Shown here: piece by piece, positions 1-8,358 of the stretch | Numbering within the stretch: the stretch's first letter is position 1 | How the letters are laid out: each line of letters starts with the position of its first letter | Assembly (NCBI GenBank): GCA_000474255.1 | Contig: BATO01000026.1 | Location: 1-64,000 of the forward strand | Reading direction: 5' to 3' | Length of the DNA stretch: 64,000 nucleotides | DNA from: Aquipseudomonas alcaligenes MRY13-0052 | GTDB lineage: Bacteria > Pseudomonadota > Gammaproteobacteria > Pseudomonadales > Pseudomonadaceae | Made by a program: the position numbers and the translations under genes | Notes under the pieces: model-generated | Told to the model about the DNA's origin: nothing | The model's input: the letters and a program-made list of their open reading frames with translations, nothing else | Database searches by the model: none

Positions 1-833
1 ATGGTCGCGCCCTGGCCGAAGTAGTTCAGCACCAGCGCCGGCAGCACCAGGGCGAACCAGGCACGGGCAATGGGTTTGCGGCCGAAGTGGCCCATGTCGG
101 CGTACAGCGCCTCGGCGCCGGTCAGCGCCAGCACGGTGGCACCGAGGATGGCGACGCCGATGCCCGGGTGGGAGATGAAGAAGTTGATCGCCCAGACCGG
201 GCTCATCGCCTTGAGCACTTCCGGCTCTTGCGACACGCCGTAGATGCCTAGGGCCGCGAGGGCGAGGAACCAGGCAACCATCACCGGCCCGAAGAGGATG
301 CCGATGCGTGTGGTGCCGTGCTTCTGGATCAGGAACAGGCCAACGAGCACGATCAGCGACAGGGGTACCACCCAGTGCTCCAGCCCGTCGAAGGCGATCT
401 CCAGGCCCTCGATGGCGGAGAGCACCGAAATGGCCGGGGTGATCATGCTGTCGCCGTAGAACAGCGCGGCGCCGATCAGGCCGGCGATCACCACCATCGC
501 CTGCAGGCGTTGACGCCCGGCAGCGGCGCGGCGGGCCAGCGCGGACAAGGCCATGACCCCGCCCTCGCCCTGGTTGTCGGCACGCAGGACGAAGATCACG
601 TACTTGATCGACACCACCCAGATCAGCGACCAGAAGATCAGCGAGAGCACGCCGAGCACGCCGTCGTGGTTGGCCTGTACGCCATAACCGCCGATGAAGA
701 CTTCCTTCAGGGTGTACAGCGGGCTGGTACCGATATCGCCGTAGCAGACACCCACGGCGCCGACCATCAGGCCGATCGCGGAGCTGGAATGGGGCTGTTC
801 ATGCTCAACGGCGCCAGCGCTTGCATCGGACAT
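1..833 (-). CDS. kup: Low-affinity potassium transporter Kup, N-terminal part (3' end outside window)
   Basis: Only the first 277 or so codons of an approximately 630-residue family are present; the gene runs off the left edge. Kup is an inner-membrane H+/K+ symporter. The start is the ATG at 833, preceded by a GAGGAA ribosome-binding site 9 nt upstream. After a short hydrophilic tail the protein has the family signature [12 protein letters not shown] (about residues 30-41), and near the left edge it reads [17 protein letters not shown], another Kup hallmark. It is transcribed divergently from rimO across a 245-bp gap. Family assignment is secure; whether the missing part is intact cannot be seen. 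Confidence 0.93.
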   Translation of the reverse strand, partial: MSDASAGAVEHEQPHSSSAIGLMVGAVGVCYGDIGTSPLYTLKEVFIGGYGVQANHDGVLGVLSLIFWSLIWVVSIKYVIFVLRADNQGEGGVMALSALARRAAAGRQRLQAMVVIAGLIGAALFYGDSMITPAISVLSAIEGLEIAFDGLEHWVVPLSLIVLVGLFLIQKHGTTRIGILFGPVMVAWFLALAALGIYGVSQEPEVLKAMSPVWAINFFISHPGIGVAILGATVLALTGAEALYADMGHFGRKPIARAWFALVLPALVLNYFGQGAT

Positions 834-1078
834 GTAACAAGATTCCTCAGAAAAATTCCGCGCATCCTGCTCCGACCCATTCGTCGACGCAAGCGTCGGA
901 CAAGTTCGCACTGACTGACTATAGAGCCTGCCGCCTACAATTACCGGGCTTCACGCGCCTTGCCACCCCCTGTGACAGCTTGTCCCGAAGAGGCTGGTCA
1001 AGCGCGCGGGCTGCCGCTAGAATTGCGCACTTTTTGATCAGAGGCACCCAACGAGGTGCCCTTCGAGGTTAGCCGCCA

Positions 1079-2401
1079 ATGTCCACCGCAACGCCCAAAG
1101 TCGGTTTCGTCTCCCTTGGTTGCCCCAAAGCCACGGTCGATTCCGAACGCATCCTCACCCAGCTGCGCATGGAAGGGTACGAGATCGTCCCGACCTACCA
1201 GGATGCCGACGTCGTGGTGGTCAACACCTGCGGCTTCATCGACAGCGCCAAGGCCGAATCCCTGGACGTGATCGGTGAAGCCATCGCCGAGAACGGCAAG
1301 GTCATCGTCACCGGCTGCATGGGCGTGGCCGAAGACAGCATCCGCGACGTGCACCCCAGCGTGCTGGCCGTTACCGGCCCGCAGCAGTACGAGCAGGTGG
1401 TCAACGCGGTGCACGAGGTGATCCCGCCGAAGACCGAGCACAACCCGCTGATCGACCTGGTGCCGCCGCAGGGCATCAAGCTGACCCCGCGCCACTACGC
1501 GTACCTGAAGATTTCCGAGGGCTGCAACCACACCTGCAGCTTCTGCATCATTCCCTCCATGCGCGGCAAGCTGGTCAGCCGCCCGGTGGGTGATGTGCTG
1601 AGCGAAGCCGAGCGCCTGGTAAAAGCCGGCGTGAAGGAGCTGCTGGTGATCTCCCAGGACACCAGCGCGTATGGCGTCGATATGAAGTACAAGACCGACT
1701 TCTGGAATGGCCAGCCGGTGAAGACCCGCATGCTGGAGCTGTGCCAGGCGCTGTCGAGCATGGGCGTGTGGGTGCGCCTGCACTACGTGTACCCCTACCC
1801 GAACGTCGATGACGTGATCCCGCTGATGGCCGCCGGCAAGCTGCTGCCCTACCTGGACATCCCCTTCCAGCACGCCAGCCCGAAAGTGCTCAAGGCCATG
1901 AAGCGCCCGGCCTTCGAGGACAAGACCCTGGCCCGCATCAAGAAGTGGCGCCAGATCTGCCCCGAGCTGACCATCCGCTCCACCTTCATCGTCGGCTTCC
2001 CCGGCGAGACCGAGGAAGACTTCCAGTACCTGCTGGACTGGCTGAGCGAAGCCCAGCTGGACCGCGTCGGCTGCTTCCAGTACTCCCCGGTGGACGGCGC
2101 CCCGGCCAACGACATGAACCTGGAGCCGGTGCCGGACGACGTCAAGCAAGACCGCTGGGATCGCTTCATGGCGCACCAGCAGGCGATCTCCGCCGAGCGC
2201 CTGCAGCTGAAGATCGGCAAGGAAATCGAAGTGCTGATCGACGAAGTGGACGAGCAAGGCGCGGTTGGCCGCTCCTTCGCCGACGCCCCGGAGATCGACG
2301 GCAGCGTGTTCATCGACAGCACCGACCTGAAGCCGGGCGACAAGGTGATGGTGCGCGTGGTCGATGCCGACGAGTACGACCTCTGGGCCGAGCGCGTCTA
2401 A
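1079..2401 (+). CDS. rimO: Ribosomal protein S12 (aspartate 89) methylthiotransferase RimO
   Basis: This radical-SAM enzyme adds a methylthio group to the beta-carbon of an aspartate in ribosomal protein S12. The 440-residue length is normal. The N-terminal UPF0004 domain has its cluster cysteines at C15, C51 and C80. The radical-SAM CxxxCxxC motif is C149-C153-C156 ([13 protein letters not shown]), and a TRAM domain occupies roughly the last 70 residues. The opening [18 protein letters not shown] separates it from MiaB. The start at 1079 has only a weak CGAGGT Shine-Dalgarno. A strong intrinsic terminator follows at 2422, so it appears to be a single-gene unit. Confidence 0.96.
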   Translation: MSTATPKVGFVSLGCPKATVDSERILTQLRMEGYEIVPTYQDADVVVVNTCGFIDSAKAESLDVIGEAIAENGKVIVTGCMGVAEDSIRDVHPSVLAVTGPQQYEQVVNAVHEVIPPKTEHNPLIDLVPPQGIKLTPRHYAYLKISEGCNHTCSFCIIPSMRGKLVSRPVGDVLSEAERLVKAGVKELLVISQDTSAYGVDMKYKTDFWNGQPVKTRMLELCQALSSMGVWVRLHYVYPYPNVDDVIPLMAAGKLLPYLDIPFQHASPKVLKAMKRPAFEDKTLARIKKWRQICPELTIRSTFIVGFPGETEEDFQYLLDWLSEAQLDRVGCFQYSPVDGAPANDMNLEPVPDDVKQDRWDRFMAHQQAISAERLQLKIGKEIEVLIDEVDEQGAVGRSFADAPEIDGSVFIDSTDLKPGDKVMVRVVDADEYDLWAERV

Positions 2402-2421
2402 GTACGCCCTGAGCCATGAAG

Positions 2422-2447
2422 AAGCCCCGCCGATGCGGGGCTTTTTT
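2422..2447 (+). terminator. Rho-independent terminator after rimO
   Basis: A perfect 9-bp stem (AAGCCCCGC / GCGGGGCTT) with a CGAT loop is followed by a T-run, 20 bp after the rimO stop codon. Confidence 0.93.
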
Positions 2448-2589
2448 ATTGGTGCCGATCAGCCCCGGAGCTGAATCCCGGGCTAGGGTGGGATGCGGTT
2501 GGCATCGGCCGGCACCCGTTGTCGGTTCGACCTTGCGCCGCGGCGAGACTCGCCTATACAGGAAGCTCTCGACCAAGGAAGACCCCTCC

Positions 2590-3114
2590 ATGCCCGCCAT
2601 GAACCACCAGGACGCCCACGAGTTGATCGCCACCCTGCGCTACGCCGTCAACGAGTCCTTCGAGAAGAACCAGAAGCTCTCGAACTTCAACCCCGAAGCG
2701 CACAACCTGTGCATCGCCCACTGCACCTTCAACAACGCCCCGCCGCTGAACCTGTTCTCCTTCTCGGCCATGAGCTCCTTCAGCAAGACGGCCCTGAACA
2801 AGCTGGTGCACGAATGGGGCGTGGAGTTCGTGCCCGATGTGGCGACCAATATCCGCACCTTCGCCTGCGGCGGCATGGGCCAGTTCCATACCGAGCCTCG
2901 GCTGATCAACTACATCCACGGCCGCCCGGGCTTCATCGGCCACCTCACCGACGTCACCCTGGTCAGCGAGATCGACTGCTGCGGTACCTGCGTGCCCCAC
3001 AGCATCAACGCCTTCAAGCAGACCTTCACCGACGTGCAGGTGCATATCATCGAACTGGGCATGAAGCCGAGCCTGGGCATCGGCCCGCAGTACGGCTACG
3101 CCCACCTCTATTGA
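2590..3114 (+). CDS. Orphan deaminase-superfamily-like protein (HTE ... CxxC), function unknown
   Basis: A 174-residue soluble protein that I cannot assign to a named family. It shows the two signatures of zinc-dependent nucleotide/nucleic-acid deaminases in the right order: HTE (H100, E102) in FHTEPRLINYI, and a CxxC pair (C131, C134) in EIDCCGTCVPHSI. The arrangement recalls the polymorphic-toxin deaminase families (Pput_2613-like and relatives), but there is no secretion domain, repeat or signal peptide, so a housekeeping role is equally possible. The start at 2590 has an AAGGAAG site; longer in-frame starts would overlap the rimO terminator. A GST gene follows 20 bp downstream, probably in the same transcript. 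Reality as a gene is near certain; the deaminase call is inference from motifs. Confidence 0.72.
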   Translation: MPAMNHQDAHELIATLRYAVNESFEKNQKLSNFNPEAHNLCIAHCTFNNAPPLNLFSFSAMSSFSKTALNKLVHEWGVEFVPDVATNIRTFACGGMGQFHTEPRLINYIHGRPGFIGHLTDVTLVSEIDCCGTCVPHSINAFKQTFTDVQVHIIELGMKPSLGIGPQYGYAHLY

Positions 3115-3134
3115 TCGCTCGAGTAGGAGTAGAG

Positions 3135-3764
3135 ATGAACCGCCACATCACCCTGTTCCACTGCCCGCACACCCGCTCCTCCGGCATCCTCACCCTGCTG
3201 GAGGAACTGGGTGCCGACTACGACCTGCACCTGATGAACATGCACAAGGGCGAGCAGCGCCAGCCCGCGTACCTGGCCATCAACCCCATGGGCAAGGTCC
3301 CGGCCATTCGCCACGGCGAAACCATCGTCACCGAGCAGGTCGCGGTGTACCTCTACCTCGCCGACCTCTATGCCGACGCCGGGCTCACGCCCTCGCTGGA
3401 AAGCCCGCAACGCGGCACCTTCCTGCGCTGGATGGTGTTCTCCGGTACCTGCTTCGAACCGGCGGTGGTGGACCACGCGCTGCAACGCGCGCCCGTAGAA
3501 CCCTCCCGCTCGCCTTACGGCGATTTCGCCACCGTGCTCGATACCTTTGCCAACCACCTGCAAGGGCGCACCTGGGTCCTGGGGGATGACTTCAGCGCCG
3601 CCGACGTGCTCTGGGGTACTGCACTGAACTGGACCATGGCCTACGGCCTGATCCCCGAGCGGCCCGTGTTCCGCGCCTACGTCGATCGCTTCCTCGCCCG
3701 CCCCGCCGTGCAGAAGGCCAGGGCCAAGGACGCGGAGCTGGCCGCAGCGCAGGAAGCCGGCTGA
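3135..3764 (+). CDS. Glutathione S-transferase family protein
   Basis: A 209-residue cytosolic protein with the usual two-domain GST layout. The N-terminal thioredoxin-like domain (residues 1-80) contains the CPHTRSSGILTLLEEL helix start, the cis-proline NPMGKVPAI, and the glutathione-contact region TEQVAVYLYLAD. The alpha-helical C-terminal domain contains the conserved FSAADVLWG N-capping segment. It probably conjugates or reduces electrophiles with glutathione; substrate unknown. An AGGAGT site precedes the ATG at 3135. It lies 20 bp behind the deaminase-like gene, suggesting co-transcription. Confidence 0.9.
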   Translation: MNRHITLFHCPHTRSSGILTLLEELGADYDLHLMNMHKGEQRQPAYLAINPMGKVPAIRHGETIVTEQVAVYLYLADLYADAGLTPSLESPQRGTFLRWMVFSGTCFEPAVVDHALQRAPVEPSRSPYGDFATVLDTFANHLQGRTWVLGDDFSAADVLWGTALNWTMAYGLIPERPVFRAYVDRFLARPAVQKARAKDAELAAAQEAG

Positions 3765-3869
3765 AGCGCAGCGGCGGAATGGCGGCGCATTCCGCGCCTC
3801 GATAATGCCGCCGCGACCGGTGGCGCCGGGCTAGGGTATGGACCTCACCCGATCAGCGACGAGGTTTCC

Positions 3870-4640
3870 ATGCACCACTACTTCAGCCTCCAGGGCCGCA
3901 CCGCCCTGGTGACCGGCGGCACCCGCGGCATCGGCAGGATGATCGCCCAGGGCTTCCTCGAAGCCGGCGCCCGCGTGTTCATCTGTGCCCGCAATGCCGA
4001 CGCCTGCGCCGAGACCGCCGCCGAGCTGTCCACCTACGGCGAGTGCATCGGCCTGGCGGCCGACCTCTCCAGCGAAGAAGGCGCCAAGGCACTGGCCAAC
4101 GAGCTGGCCGGGCGCGTCGAGCACCTCGACATCCTGGTCAACAACGCTGGAACCACCTGGGGCGCGCCCCTGGAAAGCTACCCGGTGAAAGGCTGGGAAA
4201 AGGTCATGCAGCTCAACGTCACCTCGGTATTCAGCTGCATCCAGCAACTGCTGCCGCTGCTGCGCAAGGCCGGCAATGCCGAGAGCCCGGCGCGGGTGAT
4301 CAACATCGGCTCGGTGGCGGGTATCAGCTCCCTCGGCGAGCAAGCCTACGCATACGGCCCGAGCAAGGCGGCACTGCACCAGCTCTCGCGCATGCTGGCC
4401 AAGGAGCTGGTGGCCGACCACATCAATGTCAACGTGATCGCCCCCGGCCGCTTCCCCAGCAAGATGACCCAGTTCATCGCCAACGACAGCGAGGCCCTGG
4501 CCGCCGACGTGGCGCACATCCCCATGAAGCGCTGGGGCCGAGAGGAAGAAATGTCCGCCCTGGCCCTGAGCCTGGCCAGCACCGCCGGCGCCTACATGAC
4601 CGGCAACATCATCCCCATCGACGGTGGCTTCCACCTCTGA
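3870..4640 (+). CDS. rhlG: NADPH-dependent beta-ketoacyl reductase RhlG (SDR family)
   Basis: A 256-residue classical short-chain dehydrogenase. The cofactor motif TGGTRGIG is at residues 15-22, NNAG at 91-94, the catalytic serine in GSVAG at 148, and the YxxxK pair is Y162/K166. From its first residues (MHHYFSLQGR) to the C-terminal DGGFHL it closely resembles P. aeruginosa RhlG. RhlG reduces beta-ketoacyl substrates and has been linked, with dispute, to rhamnolipid and PHA precursor supply. A GAGG site lies 5 nt before the ATG. Family certain; the specific RhlG assignment rests on remembered sequence similarity. Confidence 0.88.
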   Translation: MHHYFSLQGRTALVTGGTRGIGRMIAQGFLEAGARVFICARNADACAETAAELSTYGECIGLAADLSSEEGAKALANELAGRVEHLDILVNNAGTTWGAPLESYPVKGWEKVMQLNVTSVFSCIQQLLPLLRKAGNAESPARVINIGSVAGISSLGEQAYAYGPSKAALHQLSRMLAKELVADHINVNVIAPGRFPSKMTQFIANDSEALAADVAHIPMKRWGREEEMSALALSLASTAGAYMTGNIIPIDGGFHL

Positions 4641-4732
4641 TGACACTGTGCGGGCCGCCGGGCAACGGCGGCTTGCGCAAGGCCGGGCCGGGGCGCTAGG
4701 GTAGCCGCGCCACCACCCCGGATTTCCGCACC

Positions 4733-4939
4733 ATGCGCCTGCTGTCCCTGCTCCTTTCGCTCGCCCTCGCCGCCCCGGCCTTCGCCGCGCCGGCCCCGTT
4801 CTACCTCTGGCAGAGCAAGCTGGACGGCCACTACAGCTGCGCTCAGGTACAACCCGGCGAAGGCTGGCTGCGCCACAGCGGCCCCTATCGCGACGCGGGC
4901 TGCCGTGTGCCCCTCGACGCCCCGATTCGCAGCCGCTGA
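4733..4939 (+). CDS. Small secreted/periplasmic protein of unknown function
   Basis: A 68-residue product with a clear Sec signal peptide: two N-terminal residues and an arginine, a leucine/alanine-rich core, and an AFA-AP cleavage site after about residue 18. The mature part is about 50 residues with two cysteines (in HYSCAQ and AGCRVP) that could form one disulfide. No family recognised. The ribosome-binding site is weak. It sits 11 bp upstream of trmO and may be co-transcribed with it. A small hypothetical gene also follows rhlG in P. aeruginosa. Confidence 0.65.
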   Translation: MRLLSLLLSLALAAPAFAAPAPFYLWQSKLDGHYSCAQVQPGEGWLRHSGPYRDAGCRVPLDAPIRSR

Positions 4940-4950
4940 GCCCACCCGTC

Positions 4951-5646
4951 ATGCAGTACTCCGTCTCGCCCGTGGGCATCGTCCGTTCCTGCTTCAAGGA
5001 AAAATTCGCCATCCCCCGCCAGCCGCACCTGGCGCCCGCCGCCCGTGGCGTGCTGGAACTGCTGCCGCCCTTCGACAGCGGCGATGCGGTGCAGGGGCTG
5101 GAGGAAGTCAGCCACGTCTGGTTGCTGTTCCTCTTCCACCAGGCACTGGAAGACAAGCCGCGCCTGAAGGTGCGCCCGCCTCGCCTGGGCGGCAATCGTT
5201 CGCTCGGGGTGTTCGCGACGCGCTCGACCCACAGGCCCAACAGCATCGGCCAGTCGGTGGTGAAGCTGGACAAGGTCGAGCCCGGGCGACTCTGGCTCTC
5301 CGGCATCGACCTGCTGGACGGCACCCCGGTGCTCGATATCAAGCCCTACGTGCCCTATGTCGACCGCCAGGACGGCGCCACCAACCGCATCGCCGAGGCG
5401 GCGCCGGAGCCGATTCCGGTGGAGTGGGAAGAGGCAGCGCTGGCCCAGGCCCGCGAGCACGCCCTGCGCCTGGGCGAGCCGCTAGTGGAACTGGTTGAGC
5501 AGTGCCTGGCCCAGGACCCGCGCCCGGCCTACCAGCAGCCGGAGCCGGAGCGCCGCTATGGTGCGCGCCTCTGGGACCTGGACGTGCGCTGGCACTACCC
5601 GCGCCCGGGGCTGATCCGCGTACTGGAAATCAGCCCTTCGGCCTGA
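4951..5646 (+). CDS. trmO: tRNA (N6-threonylcarbamoyladenosine(37)-N6)-methyltransferase TrmO
   Basis: This TsaA/YaeB-family beta-barrel methyltransferase makes m6t6A at position 37 of certain tRNAs using S-adenosylmethionine. The 231-residue protein has the family core: VGIVRSCFKEKFAIPRQP near the N-terminus, LEEVSHVWLLFLFH, then GVFATRSTHRPNSIGQSVVKL and DLLDGTPVLDIKPYVPYVD. The C-terminal extension ending in the RVLEI segment is typical of proteobacterial members. It follows the small secreted protein by 11 bp. Confidence 0.93.
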   Translation: MQYSVSPVGIVRSCFKEKFAIPRQPHLAPAARGVLELLPPFDSGDAVQGLEEVSHVWLLFLFHQALEDKPRLKVRPPRLGGNRSLGVFATRSTHRPNSIGQSVVKLDKVEPGRLWLSGIDLLDGTPVLDIKPYVPYVDRQDGATNRIAEAAPEPIPVEWEEAALAQAREHALRLGEPLVELVEQCLAQDPRPAYQQPEPERRYGARLWDLDVRWHYPRPGLIRVLEISPSA

Positions 5647-5669
5647 ATGGCCACCCTCCCCTCGATCAA

Positions 5670-5972
5670 CTAACGCGCCGCGTTGAGCGCCAGCACATCC
5701 GCCTCGATGACGTCCTGCTGGACGATCAGCGGGTTCACCAGCGGGCGGCTGGCGAGGAAATGCGGCGTTTCCATGTGCGCCTCGAAAGCCGCTTCGTCGG
5801 TGTAGACCTCGTAGAGCCACACCAGGTCGGGGTCGCGGCGATCACGCAATACGTCGAACACCAGGCAACCGGGCTCGTCGCGCACGGAAGCGGCGGCGTT
5901 GACGCGCATGGCGTCCATGAAGGCATCGAGGCTGCCGGGCTTGAGCTGGGTCTTGAGCAGAAGGCAATACAC
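5670..5972 (-). CDS. Putative quinol/antibiotic-biosynthesis-type monooxygenase (ABM domain)
   Basis: A 100-residue single-domain ABM protein (dimeric ferredoxin-like fold). Family features include the N-terminal beta strand, an ASVRDEPGCLVFDVL segment, the YEVYTDEAAFEAHMETPHF motif and a C-terminal beta strand. Relatives include YgiN quinol monooxygenase and LsrG; the substrate cannot be read from sequence. Translation probably begins at a GTG (5972) with AGGA 9 nt upstream. It is divergent from the VOC protein gene, and the two share a 59-bp control region with a TTGTATACAA palindrome. Confidence 0.85.
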   Translation of the reverse strand: MYCLLLKTQLKPGSLDAFMDAMRVNAAASVRDEPGCLVFDVLRDRRDPDLVWLYEVYTDEAAFEAHMETPHFLASRPLVNPLIVQQDVIEADVLALNAAR

Positions 5973-6005
5973 GTTGGAGTCCTTTTGTTTTATATTCAGT
6001 GAAAA

Positions 6006-6015
6006 TTGTATACAA
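6006..6015. promoter_or_regulatory. Perfect palindrome TTGTATACAA, likely GntR/FCD-type operator
   Basis: This lies in the 59-bp divergent gap between the ABM monooxygenase and the VOC gene. TTGTATACAA fits the TNGTNNNACNA-like core recognised by FCD-subfamily GntR regulators. No GntR gene is in the window, so the regulator would act in trans. Assignment is by motif only. Confidence 0.45.
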
Positions 6016-6031
6016 AAAAGGAATCCCGCTC

Positions 6032-6445
6032 ATGCCTGTCCGTCCGAGCCGCCTCAACGGTCTTCGCCACCTGGCGATCGTGGTGCCCAACCTGGAGGAG
6101 TGCGAACGCTTCTACGTGGACATCCTCGGCATGCAAGTGCTCAACCGCGCCAACGAAGACCTGGTCTACCTCACCTGCGGTAACGACAACCTCTCCCTGG
6201 GCCGTTCCGACGTGCCCAGCAGCGGCATGCAGGCGGTGGATCACTACGGCTTCGTGGTAGATAGCCTGGACGAGCTGCGGGCCTGGTACGACTACCTCAA
6301 GGCCAGCGGCGTGACCCTGCTCGACCGCCCCTTCGCCCATGGCGACGGCGCCCACAGCTTCCACGTGCTGGACCCGGCGGGGAACAAGATCCAGCCGATC
6401 TACCACCCGGCGATTTCGGGCCAGCGCTTCGGCTCGCCGATCTGA
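6032..6445 (+). CDS. VOC (glyoxalase/dioxygenase) superfamily protein
   Basis: A 137-residue protein with paired beta-alpha-beta-beta-beta modules of the vicinal-oxygen-chelate fold. Candidate metal ligands are H in GLRHLAIVV, H in AVDHYGFVV, and the acidic/histidine positions in HSFHVLDPAGNKIQPIYHP. Members include glyoxalase I, fosfomycin-resistance enzymes and extradiol dioxygenases; the exact reaction is unknown. The ATG at 6032 has an AAAAGGAA site; an in-frame ATG at 5999 would place the operator inside the gene and is unlikely. Divergent from the ABM monooxygenase, which suggests a shared catabolic or detoxification role. Confidence 0.85.
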   Translation: MPVRPSRLNGLRHLAIVVPNLEECERFYVDILGMQVLNRANEDLVYLTCGNDNLSLGRSDVPSSGMQAVDHYGFVVDSLDELRAWYDYLKASGVTLLDRPFAHGDGAHSFHVLDPAGNKIQPIYHPAISGQRFGSPI

Positions 6446-6482
6446 GCCCCTGTCGCCTGCCATCGACGAAACACAGAAAAGA

Positions 6483-6508
6483 AAAAGCCCGCTGATCAGC
6501 GGGCTTTC
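6483..6508. terminator. Bidirectional terminator between VOC gene and fpr
   Basis: The perfect palindrome AGCCCGCTGATCAGCGGGCT (6486-6505) is flanked by A-rich sequence on the left and TTTCT on the right. It separates the convergent VOC gene and fpr and can terminate both. Confidence 0.88.
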
Positions 6509-6526
6509 TCATGGCGCGGGGAACGC

Positions 6527-7306
6527 TTACTTCTCGACGAATGCACGCTCGATCAGGTAATCGCCCGGCTCGCGCATGCGCGCGGAGATCTTCAGGCCGA
6601 AGCTGTCGAGCACCTGGCTGGTCTCGTCGAGCATGCTCGGGCTGCCACAGATCATCGCGCGGTCGTCCTGCGGGTTGATCGGCGGCAGGCCGATGTCAGC
6701 GAACAGCTTGCCGCTGCGCATCAGGTCGGTCAGGCGGCCCTGGTTCTCGAAGGGCTCGCGGGTGACGGTGGGGTAGTAGATCAGCTTGTCACGCAGCGCC
6801 TCGCCGAAGAACTCGTTCTGCGGCAGGTGCTCGGTGATGAACTCGCGGTAGGCGACTTCGTTCACGTAGCGCACGCCGTGGACCAGGATCACCTTCTCGA
6901 AGCGCTCGTAGGTTTCCGGGTCTTGGATCACGCTCATGAAGGGCGCGAGGCCGGTGCCGGTGCTGAGCAGGTACAGGTGCTTGCCGGGGTTGAGGTCATC
7001 GAGTACCAGCGTGCCGGTGGGCTTCTTGCTGATGATGATCTCGTCGCCTTCCTTCAGGTGCTGCAGCTGGGAGGTCAGCGGACCGTCCGGCACCTTGATG
7101 CTGAAGAACTCCAGGTGCTCTTCCCAGTTCGGGCTGGCAATGGAATAGGCGCGCATCAGCGGGCGGCCGTTGGGCTGCTGCAGGCCGATCATGACGAACT
7201 GGCCGTTCTCGAAGCGCAGGCCCGGGTCACGGGTGCACTTGAAGCTGAACAGCGTGTCGTTCCAGTGGTGAACGCTGAGGACGCGCTCGGAGTTCATGTT
7301 GCTCAT
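6527..7306 (-). CDS. fpr: Ferredoxin/flavodoxin-NADP+ reductase Fpr
   Basis: Cytosolic FAD enzyme that exchanges electrons between NADPH and ferredoxin or flavodoxin and takes part in the oxidative-stress response. It has 259 residues, as usual for the bacterial subclass. The FAD-binding RAYSIAS motif is at residues 52-58, the NADP-binding segment LLSTGTGLAPFMSVI follows, then MICGSPSML, and the C-terminus is the typical AFVEK. The start at 7306 is supported by GGAG 9 nt upstream. It is divergent from the LysR regulator finR, the arrangement known from P. putida and P. aeruginosa. Confidence 0.95.
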   Translation of the reverse strand: MSNMNSERVLSVHHWNDTLFSFKCTRDPGLRFENGQFVMIGLQQPNGRPLMRAYSIASPNWEEHLEFFSIKVPDGPLTSQLQHLKEGDEIIISKKPTGTLVLDDLNPGKHLYLLSTGTGLAPFMSVIQDPETYERFEKVILVHGVRYVNEVAYREFITEHLPQNEFFGEALRDKLIYYPTVTREPFENQGRLTDLMRSGKLFADIGLPPINPQDDRAMICGSPSMLDETSQVLDSFGLKISARMREPGDYLIERAFVEK

Positions 7307-7431
7307 TTACGGGGGCTCCGAAAATTGGGATGTCGCCAGCGCCATGCGGGGCGCAATTGCGCGACATTGTATTGATAGCCACAATATCTGTTAACTGGAT
7401 TATCAAGATATAGGTTATCGGTTATATCGAT
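7307..7431. promoter_or_regulatory. fpr-finR divergent control region
   Basis: This 125-bp AT-richer gap should hold both promoters and the FinR operator. It contains a repeated GGTTAT/CGGTTAT element (around 7411-7426) and the palindrome ATATCGATAT (7424-7433) that runs into the finR start codon. In related pseudomonads FinR activates fpr under superoxide and other stresses; which element it binds here is inference. Confidence 0.5.
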
Positions 7432-8358
7432 ATGCGATTCACTCTCCGTCAATTGCAGGTATTCGTCAGCGTCGCCCAGCAAGGCAGCGTCTCCCGGGCC
7501 GCCGAATCACTGTCGCTGTCACAATCTGCCGCCAGCACCTCGCTGACCGAGCTGGAGCGCCAATCCGGCTGCCAGCTGTTCGACCGCGTCGGCAAGCGCC
7601 TCAGCCTCAACGCCCTGGGCCACCAGTTGCTGCCCCAGGCGGTGGGGCTGCTGGACCAGGCGCGGGAGATCGAGGACCTGCTCAACGGCAAGAGCGGCTT
7701 CGGCTCCCTGTCCGTCGGCGCCACGCTCACCGTGGGCAACTACCTGGCGACCCTGCTGATCGGCAGCTTCATGCAGCGCCACCCCGAGTGCCAGGTGAGC
7801 CTGCATGTGCAGAACACGATGAATATCGTCCAGCAGATCGCCCACTACGAACTTGATCTGGGTCTAATCGAAGGCGATTGCCAGCACCCGGATATCGAGG
7901 TGTTGCCCTGGGTGGAAGACGAACTGGTGGTGTTCTGTGCGCCCGGGCATCCGCTGGCGGTTCGCGGCCAGGCCTCGCTGGACGAGCTCAGCCGCGAGGC
8001 GTGGATCCTCCGCGAGCAGGGTTCGGGCACCCGCCTGACCTTCGACCAGGCCATGCGCCACCACCCTACGCCGCTGAATATCCGCCTGGAGCTGGAGCAC
8101 ACCGAAGCCATCAAGCGGGCCGTGGAGTCGGGGCTGGGCATCAGCTGCATTTCACGCCTGGCGCTGCGCGACGCCTTCCGCCGCGGCAGCCTGGTGGCGC
8201 TGGAGACGCCGGGCATCGACCTGCGCCGGCAGTTCTACTTCATCTGGCACAAGCAGAAGTACCAGACGGCAGCGATGCGCGAGTTCCTCGACCAGTGCCG
8301 CGAACTGACGGCGGGCGTACGGCGCAGCGACGAGATCGTGCTGCCACCGATCGCCTGA
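7432..8358 (+). CDS. finR: LysR-type regulator FinR, activator of fpr
   Basis: A 308-residue LysR-family protein with an N-terminal winged helix (residues 3-60; GSVSRAAESLSLSQSAAS recognition region) and a periplasmic-binding-protein-like effector domain. Its position divergent to fpr matches FinR (PA3398-type), which controls fpr and, in P. aeruginosa, sulfite-related genes. The start codon is ATG 7432 with no convincing Shine-Dalgarno. Because the palindrome ATATCGATAT covers the start, autoregulation is plausible. Confidence 0.9.
   Translation: MRFTLRQLQVFVSVAQQGSVSRAAESLSLSQSAASTSLTELERQSGCQLFDRVGKRLSLNALGHQLLPQAVGLLDQAREIEDLLNGKSGFGSLSVGATLTVGNYLATLLIGSFMQRHPECQVSLHVQNTMNIVQQIAHYELDLGLIEGDCQHPDIEVLPWVEDELVVFCAPGHPLAVRGQASLDELSREAWILREQGSGTRLTFDQAMRHHPTPLNIRLELEHTEAIKRAVESGLGISCISRLALRDAFRRGSLVALETPGIDLRRQFYFIWHKQKYQTAAMREFLDQCRELTAGVRRSDEIVLPPIA

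Noticed and set aside
2416-2589. N-terminal extension of the deaminase-like gene starting MKKPRRCGAF
   Set aside because: It would translate through the rimO terminator hairpin; the ATG at 2590 has a good ribosome-binding site.
4733-5646. Possible single secreted/TrmO fusion
   Set aside because: The small signal-peptide protein has its own stop at 4939 and TrmO starts 12 bp later in a different frame.
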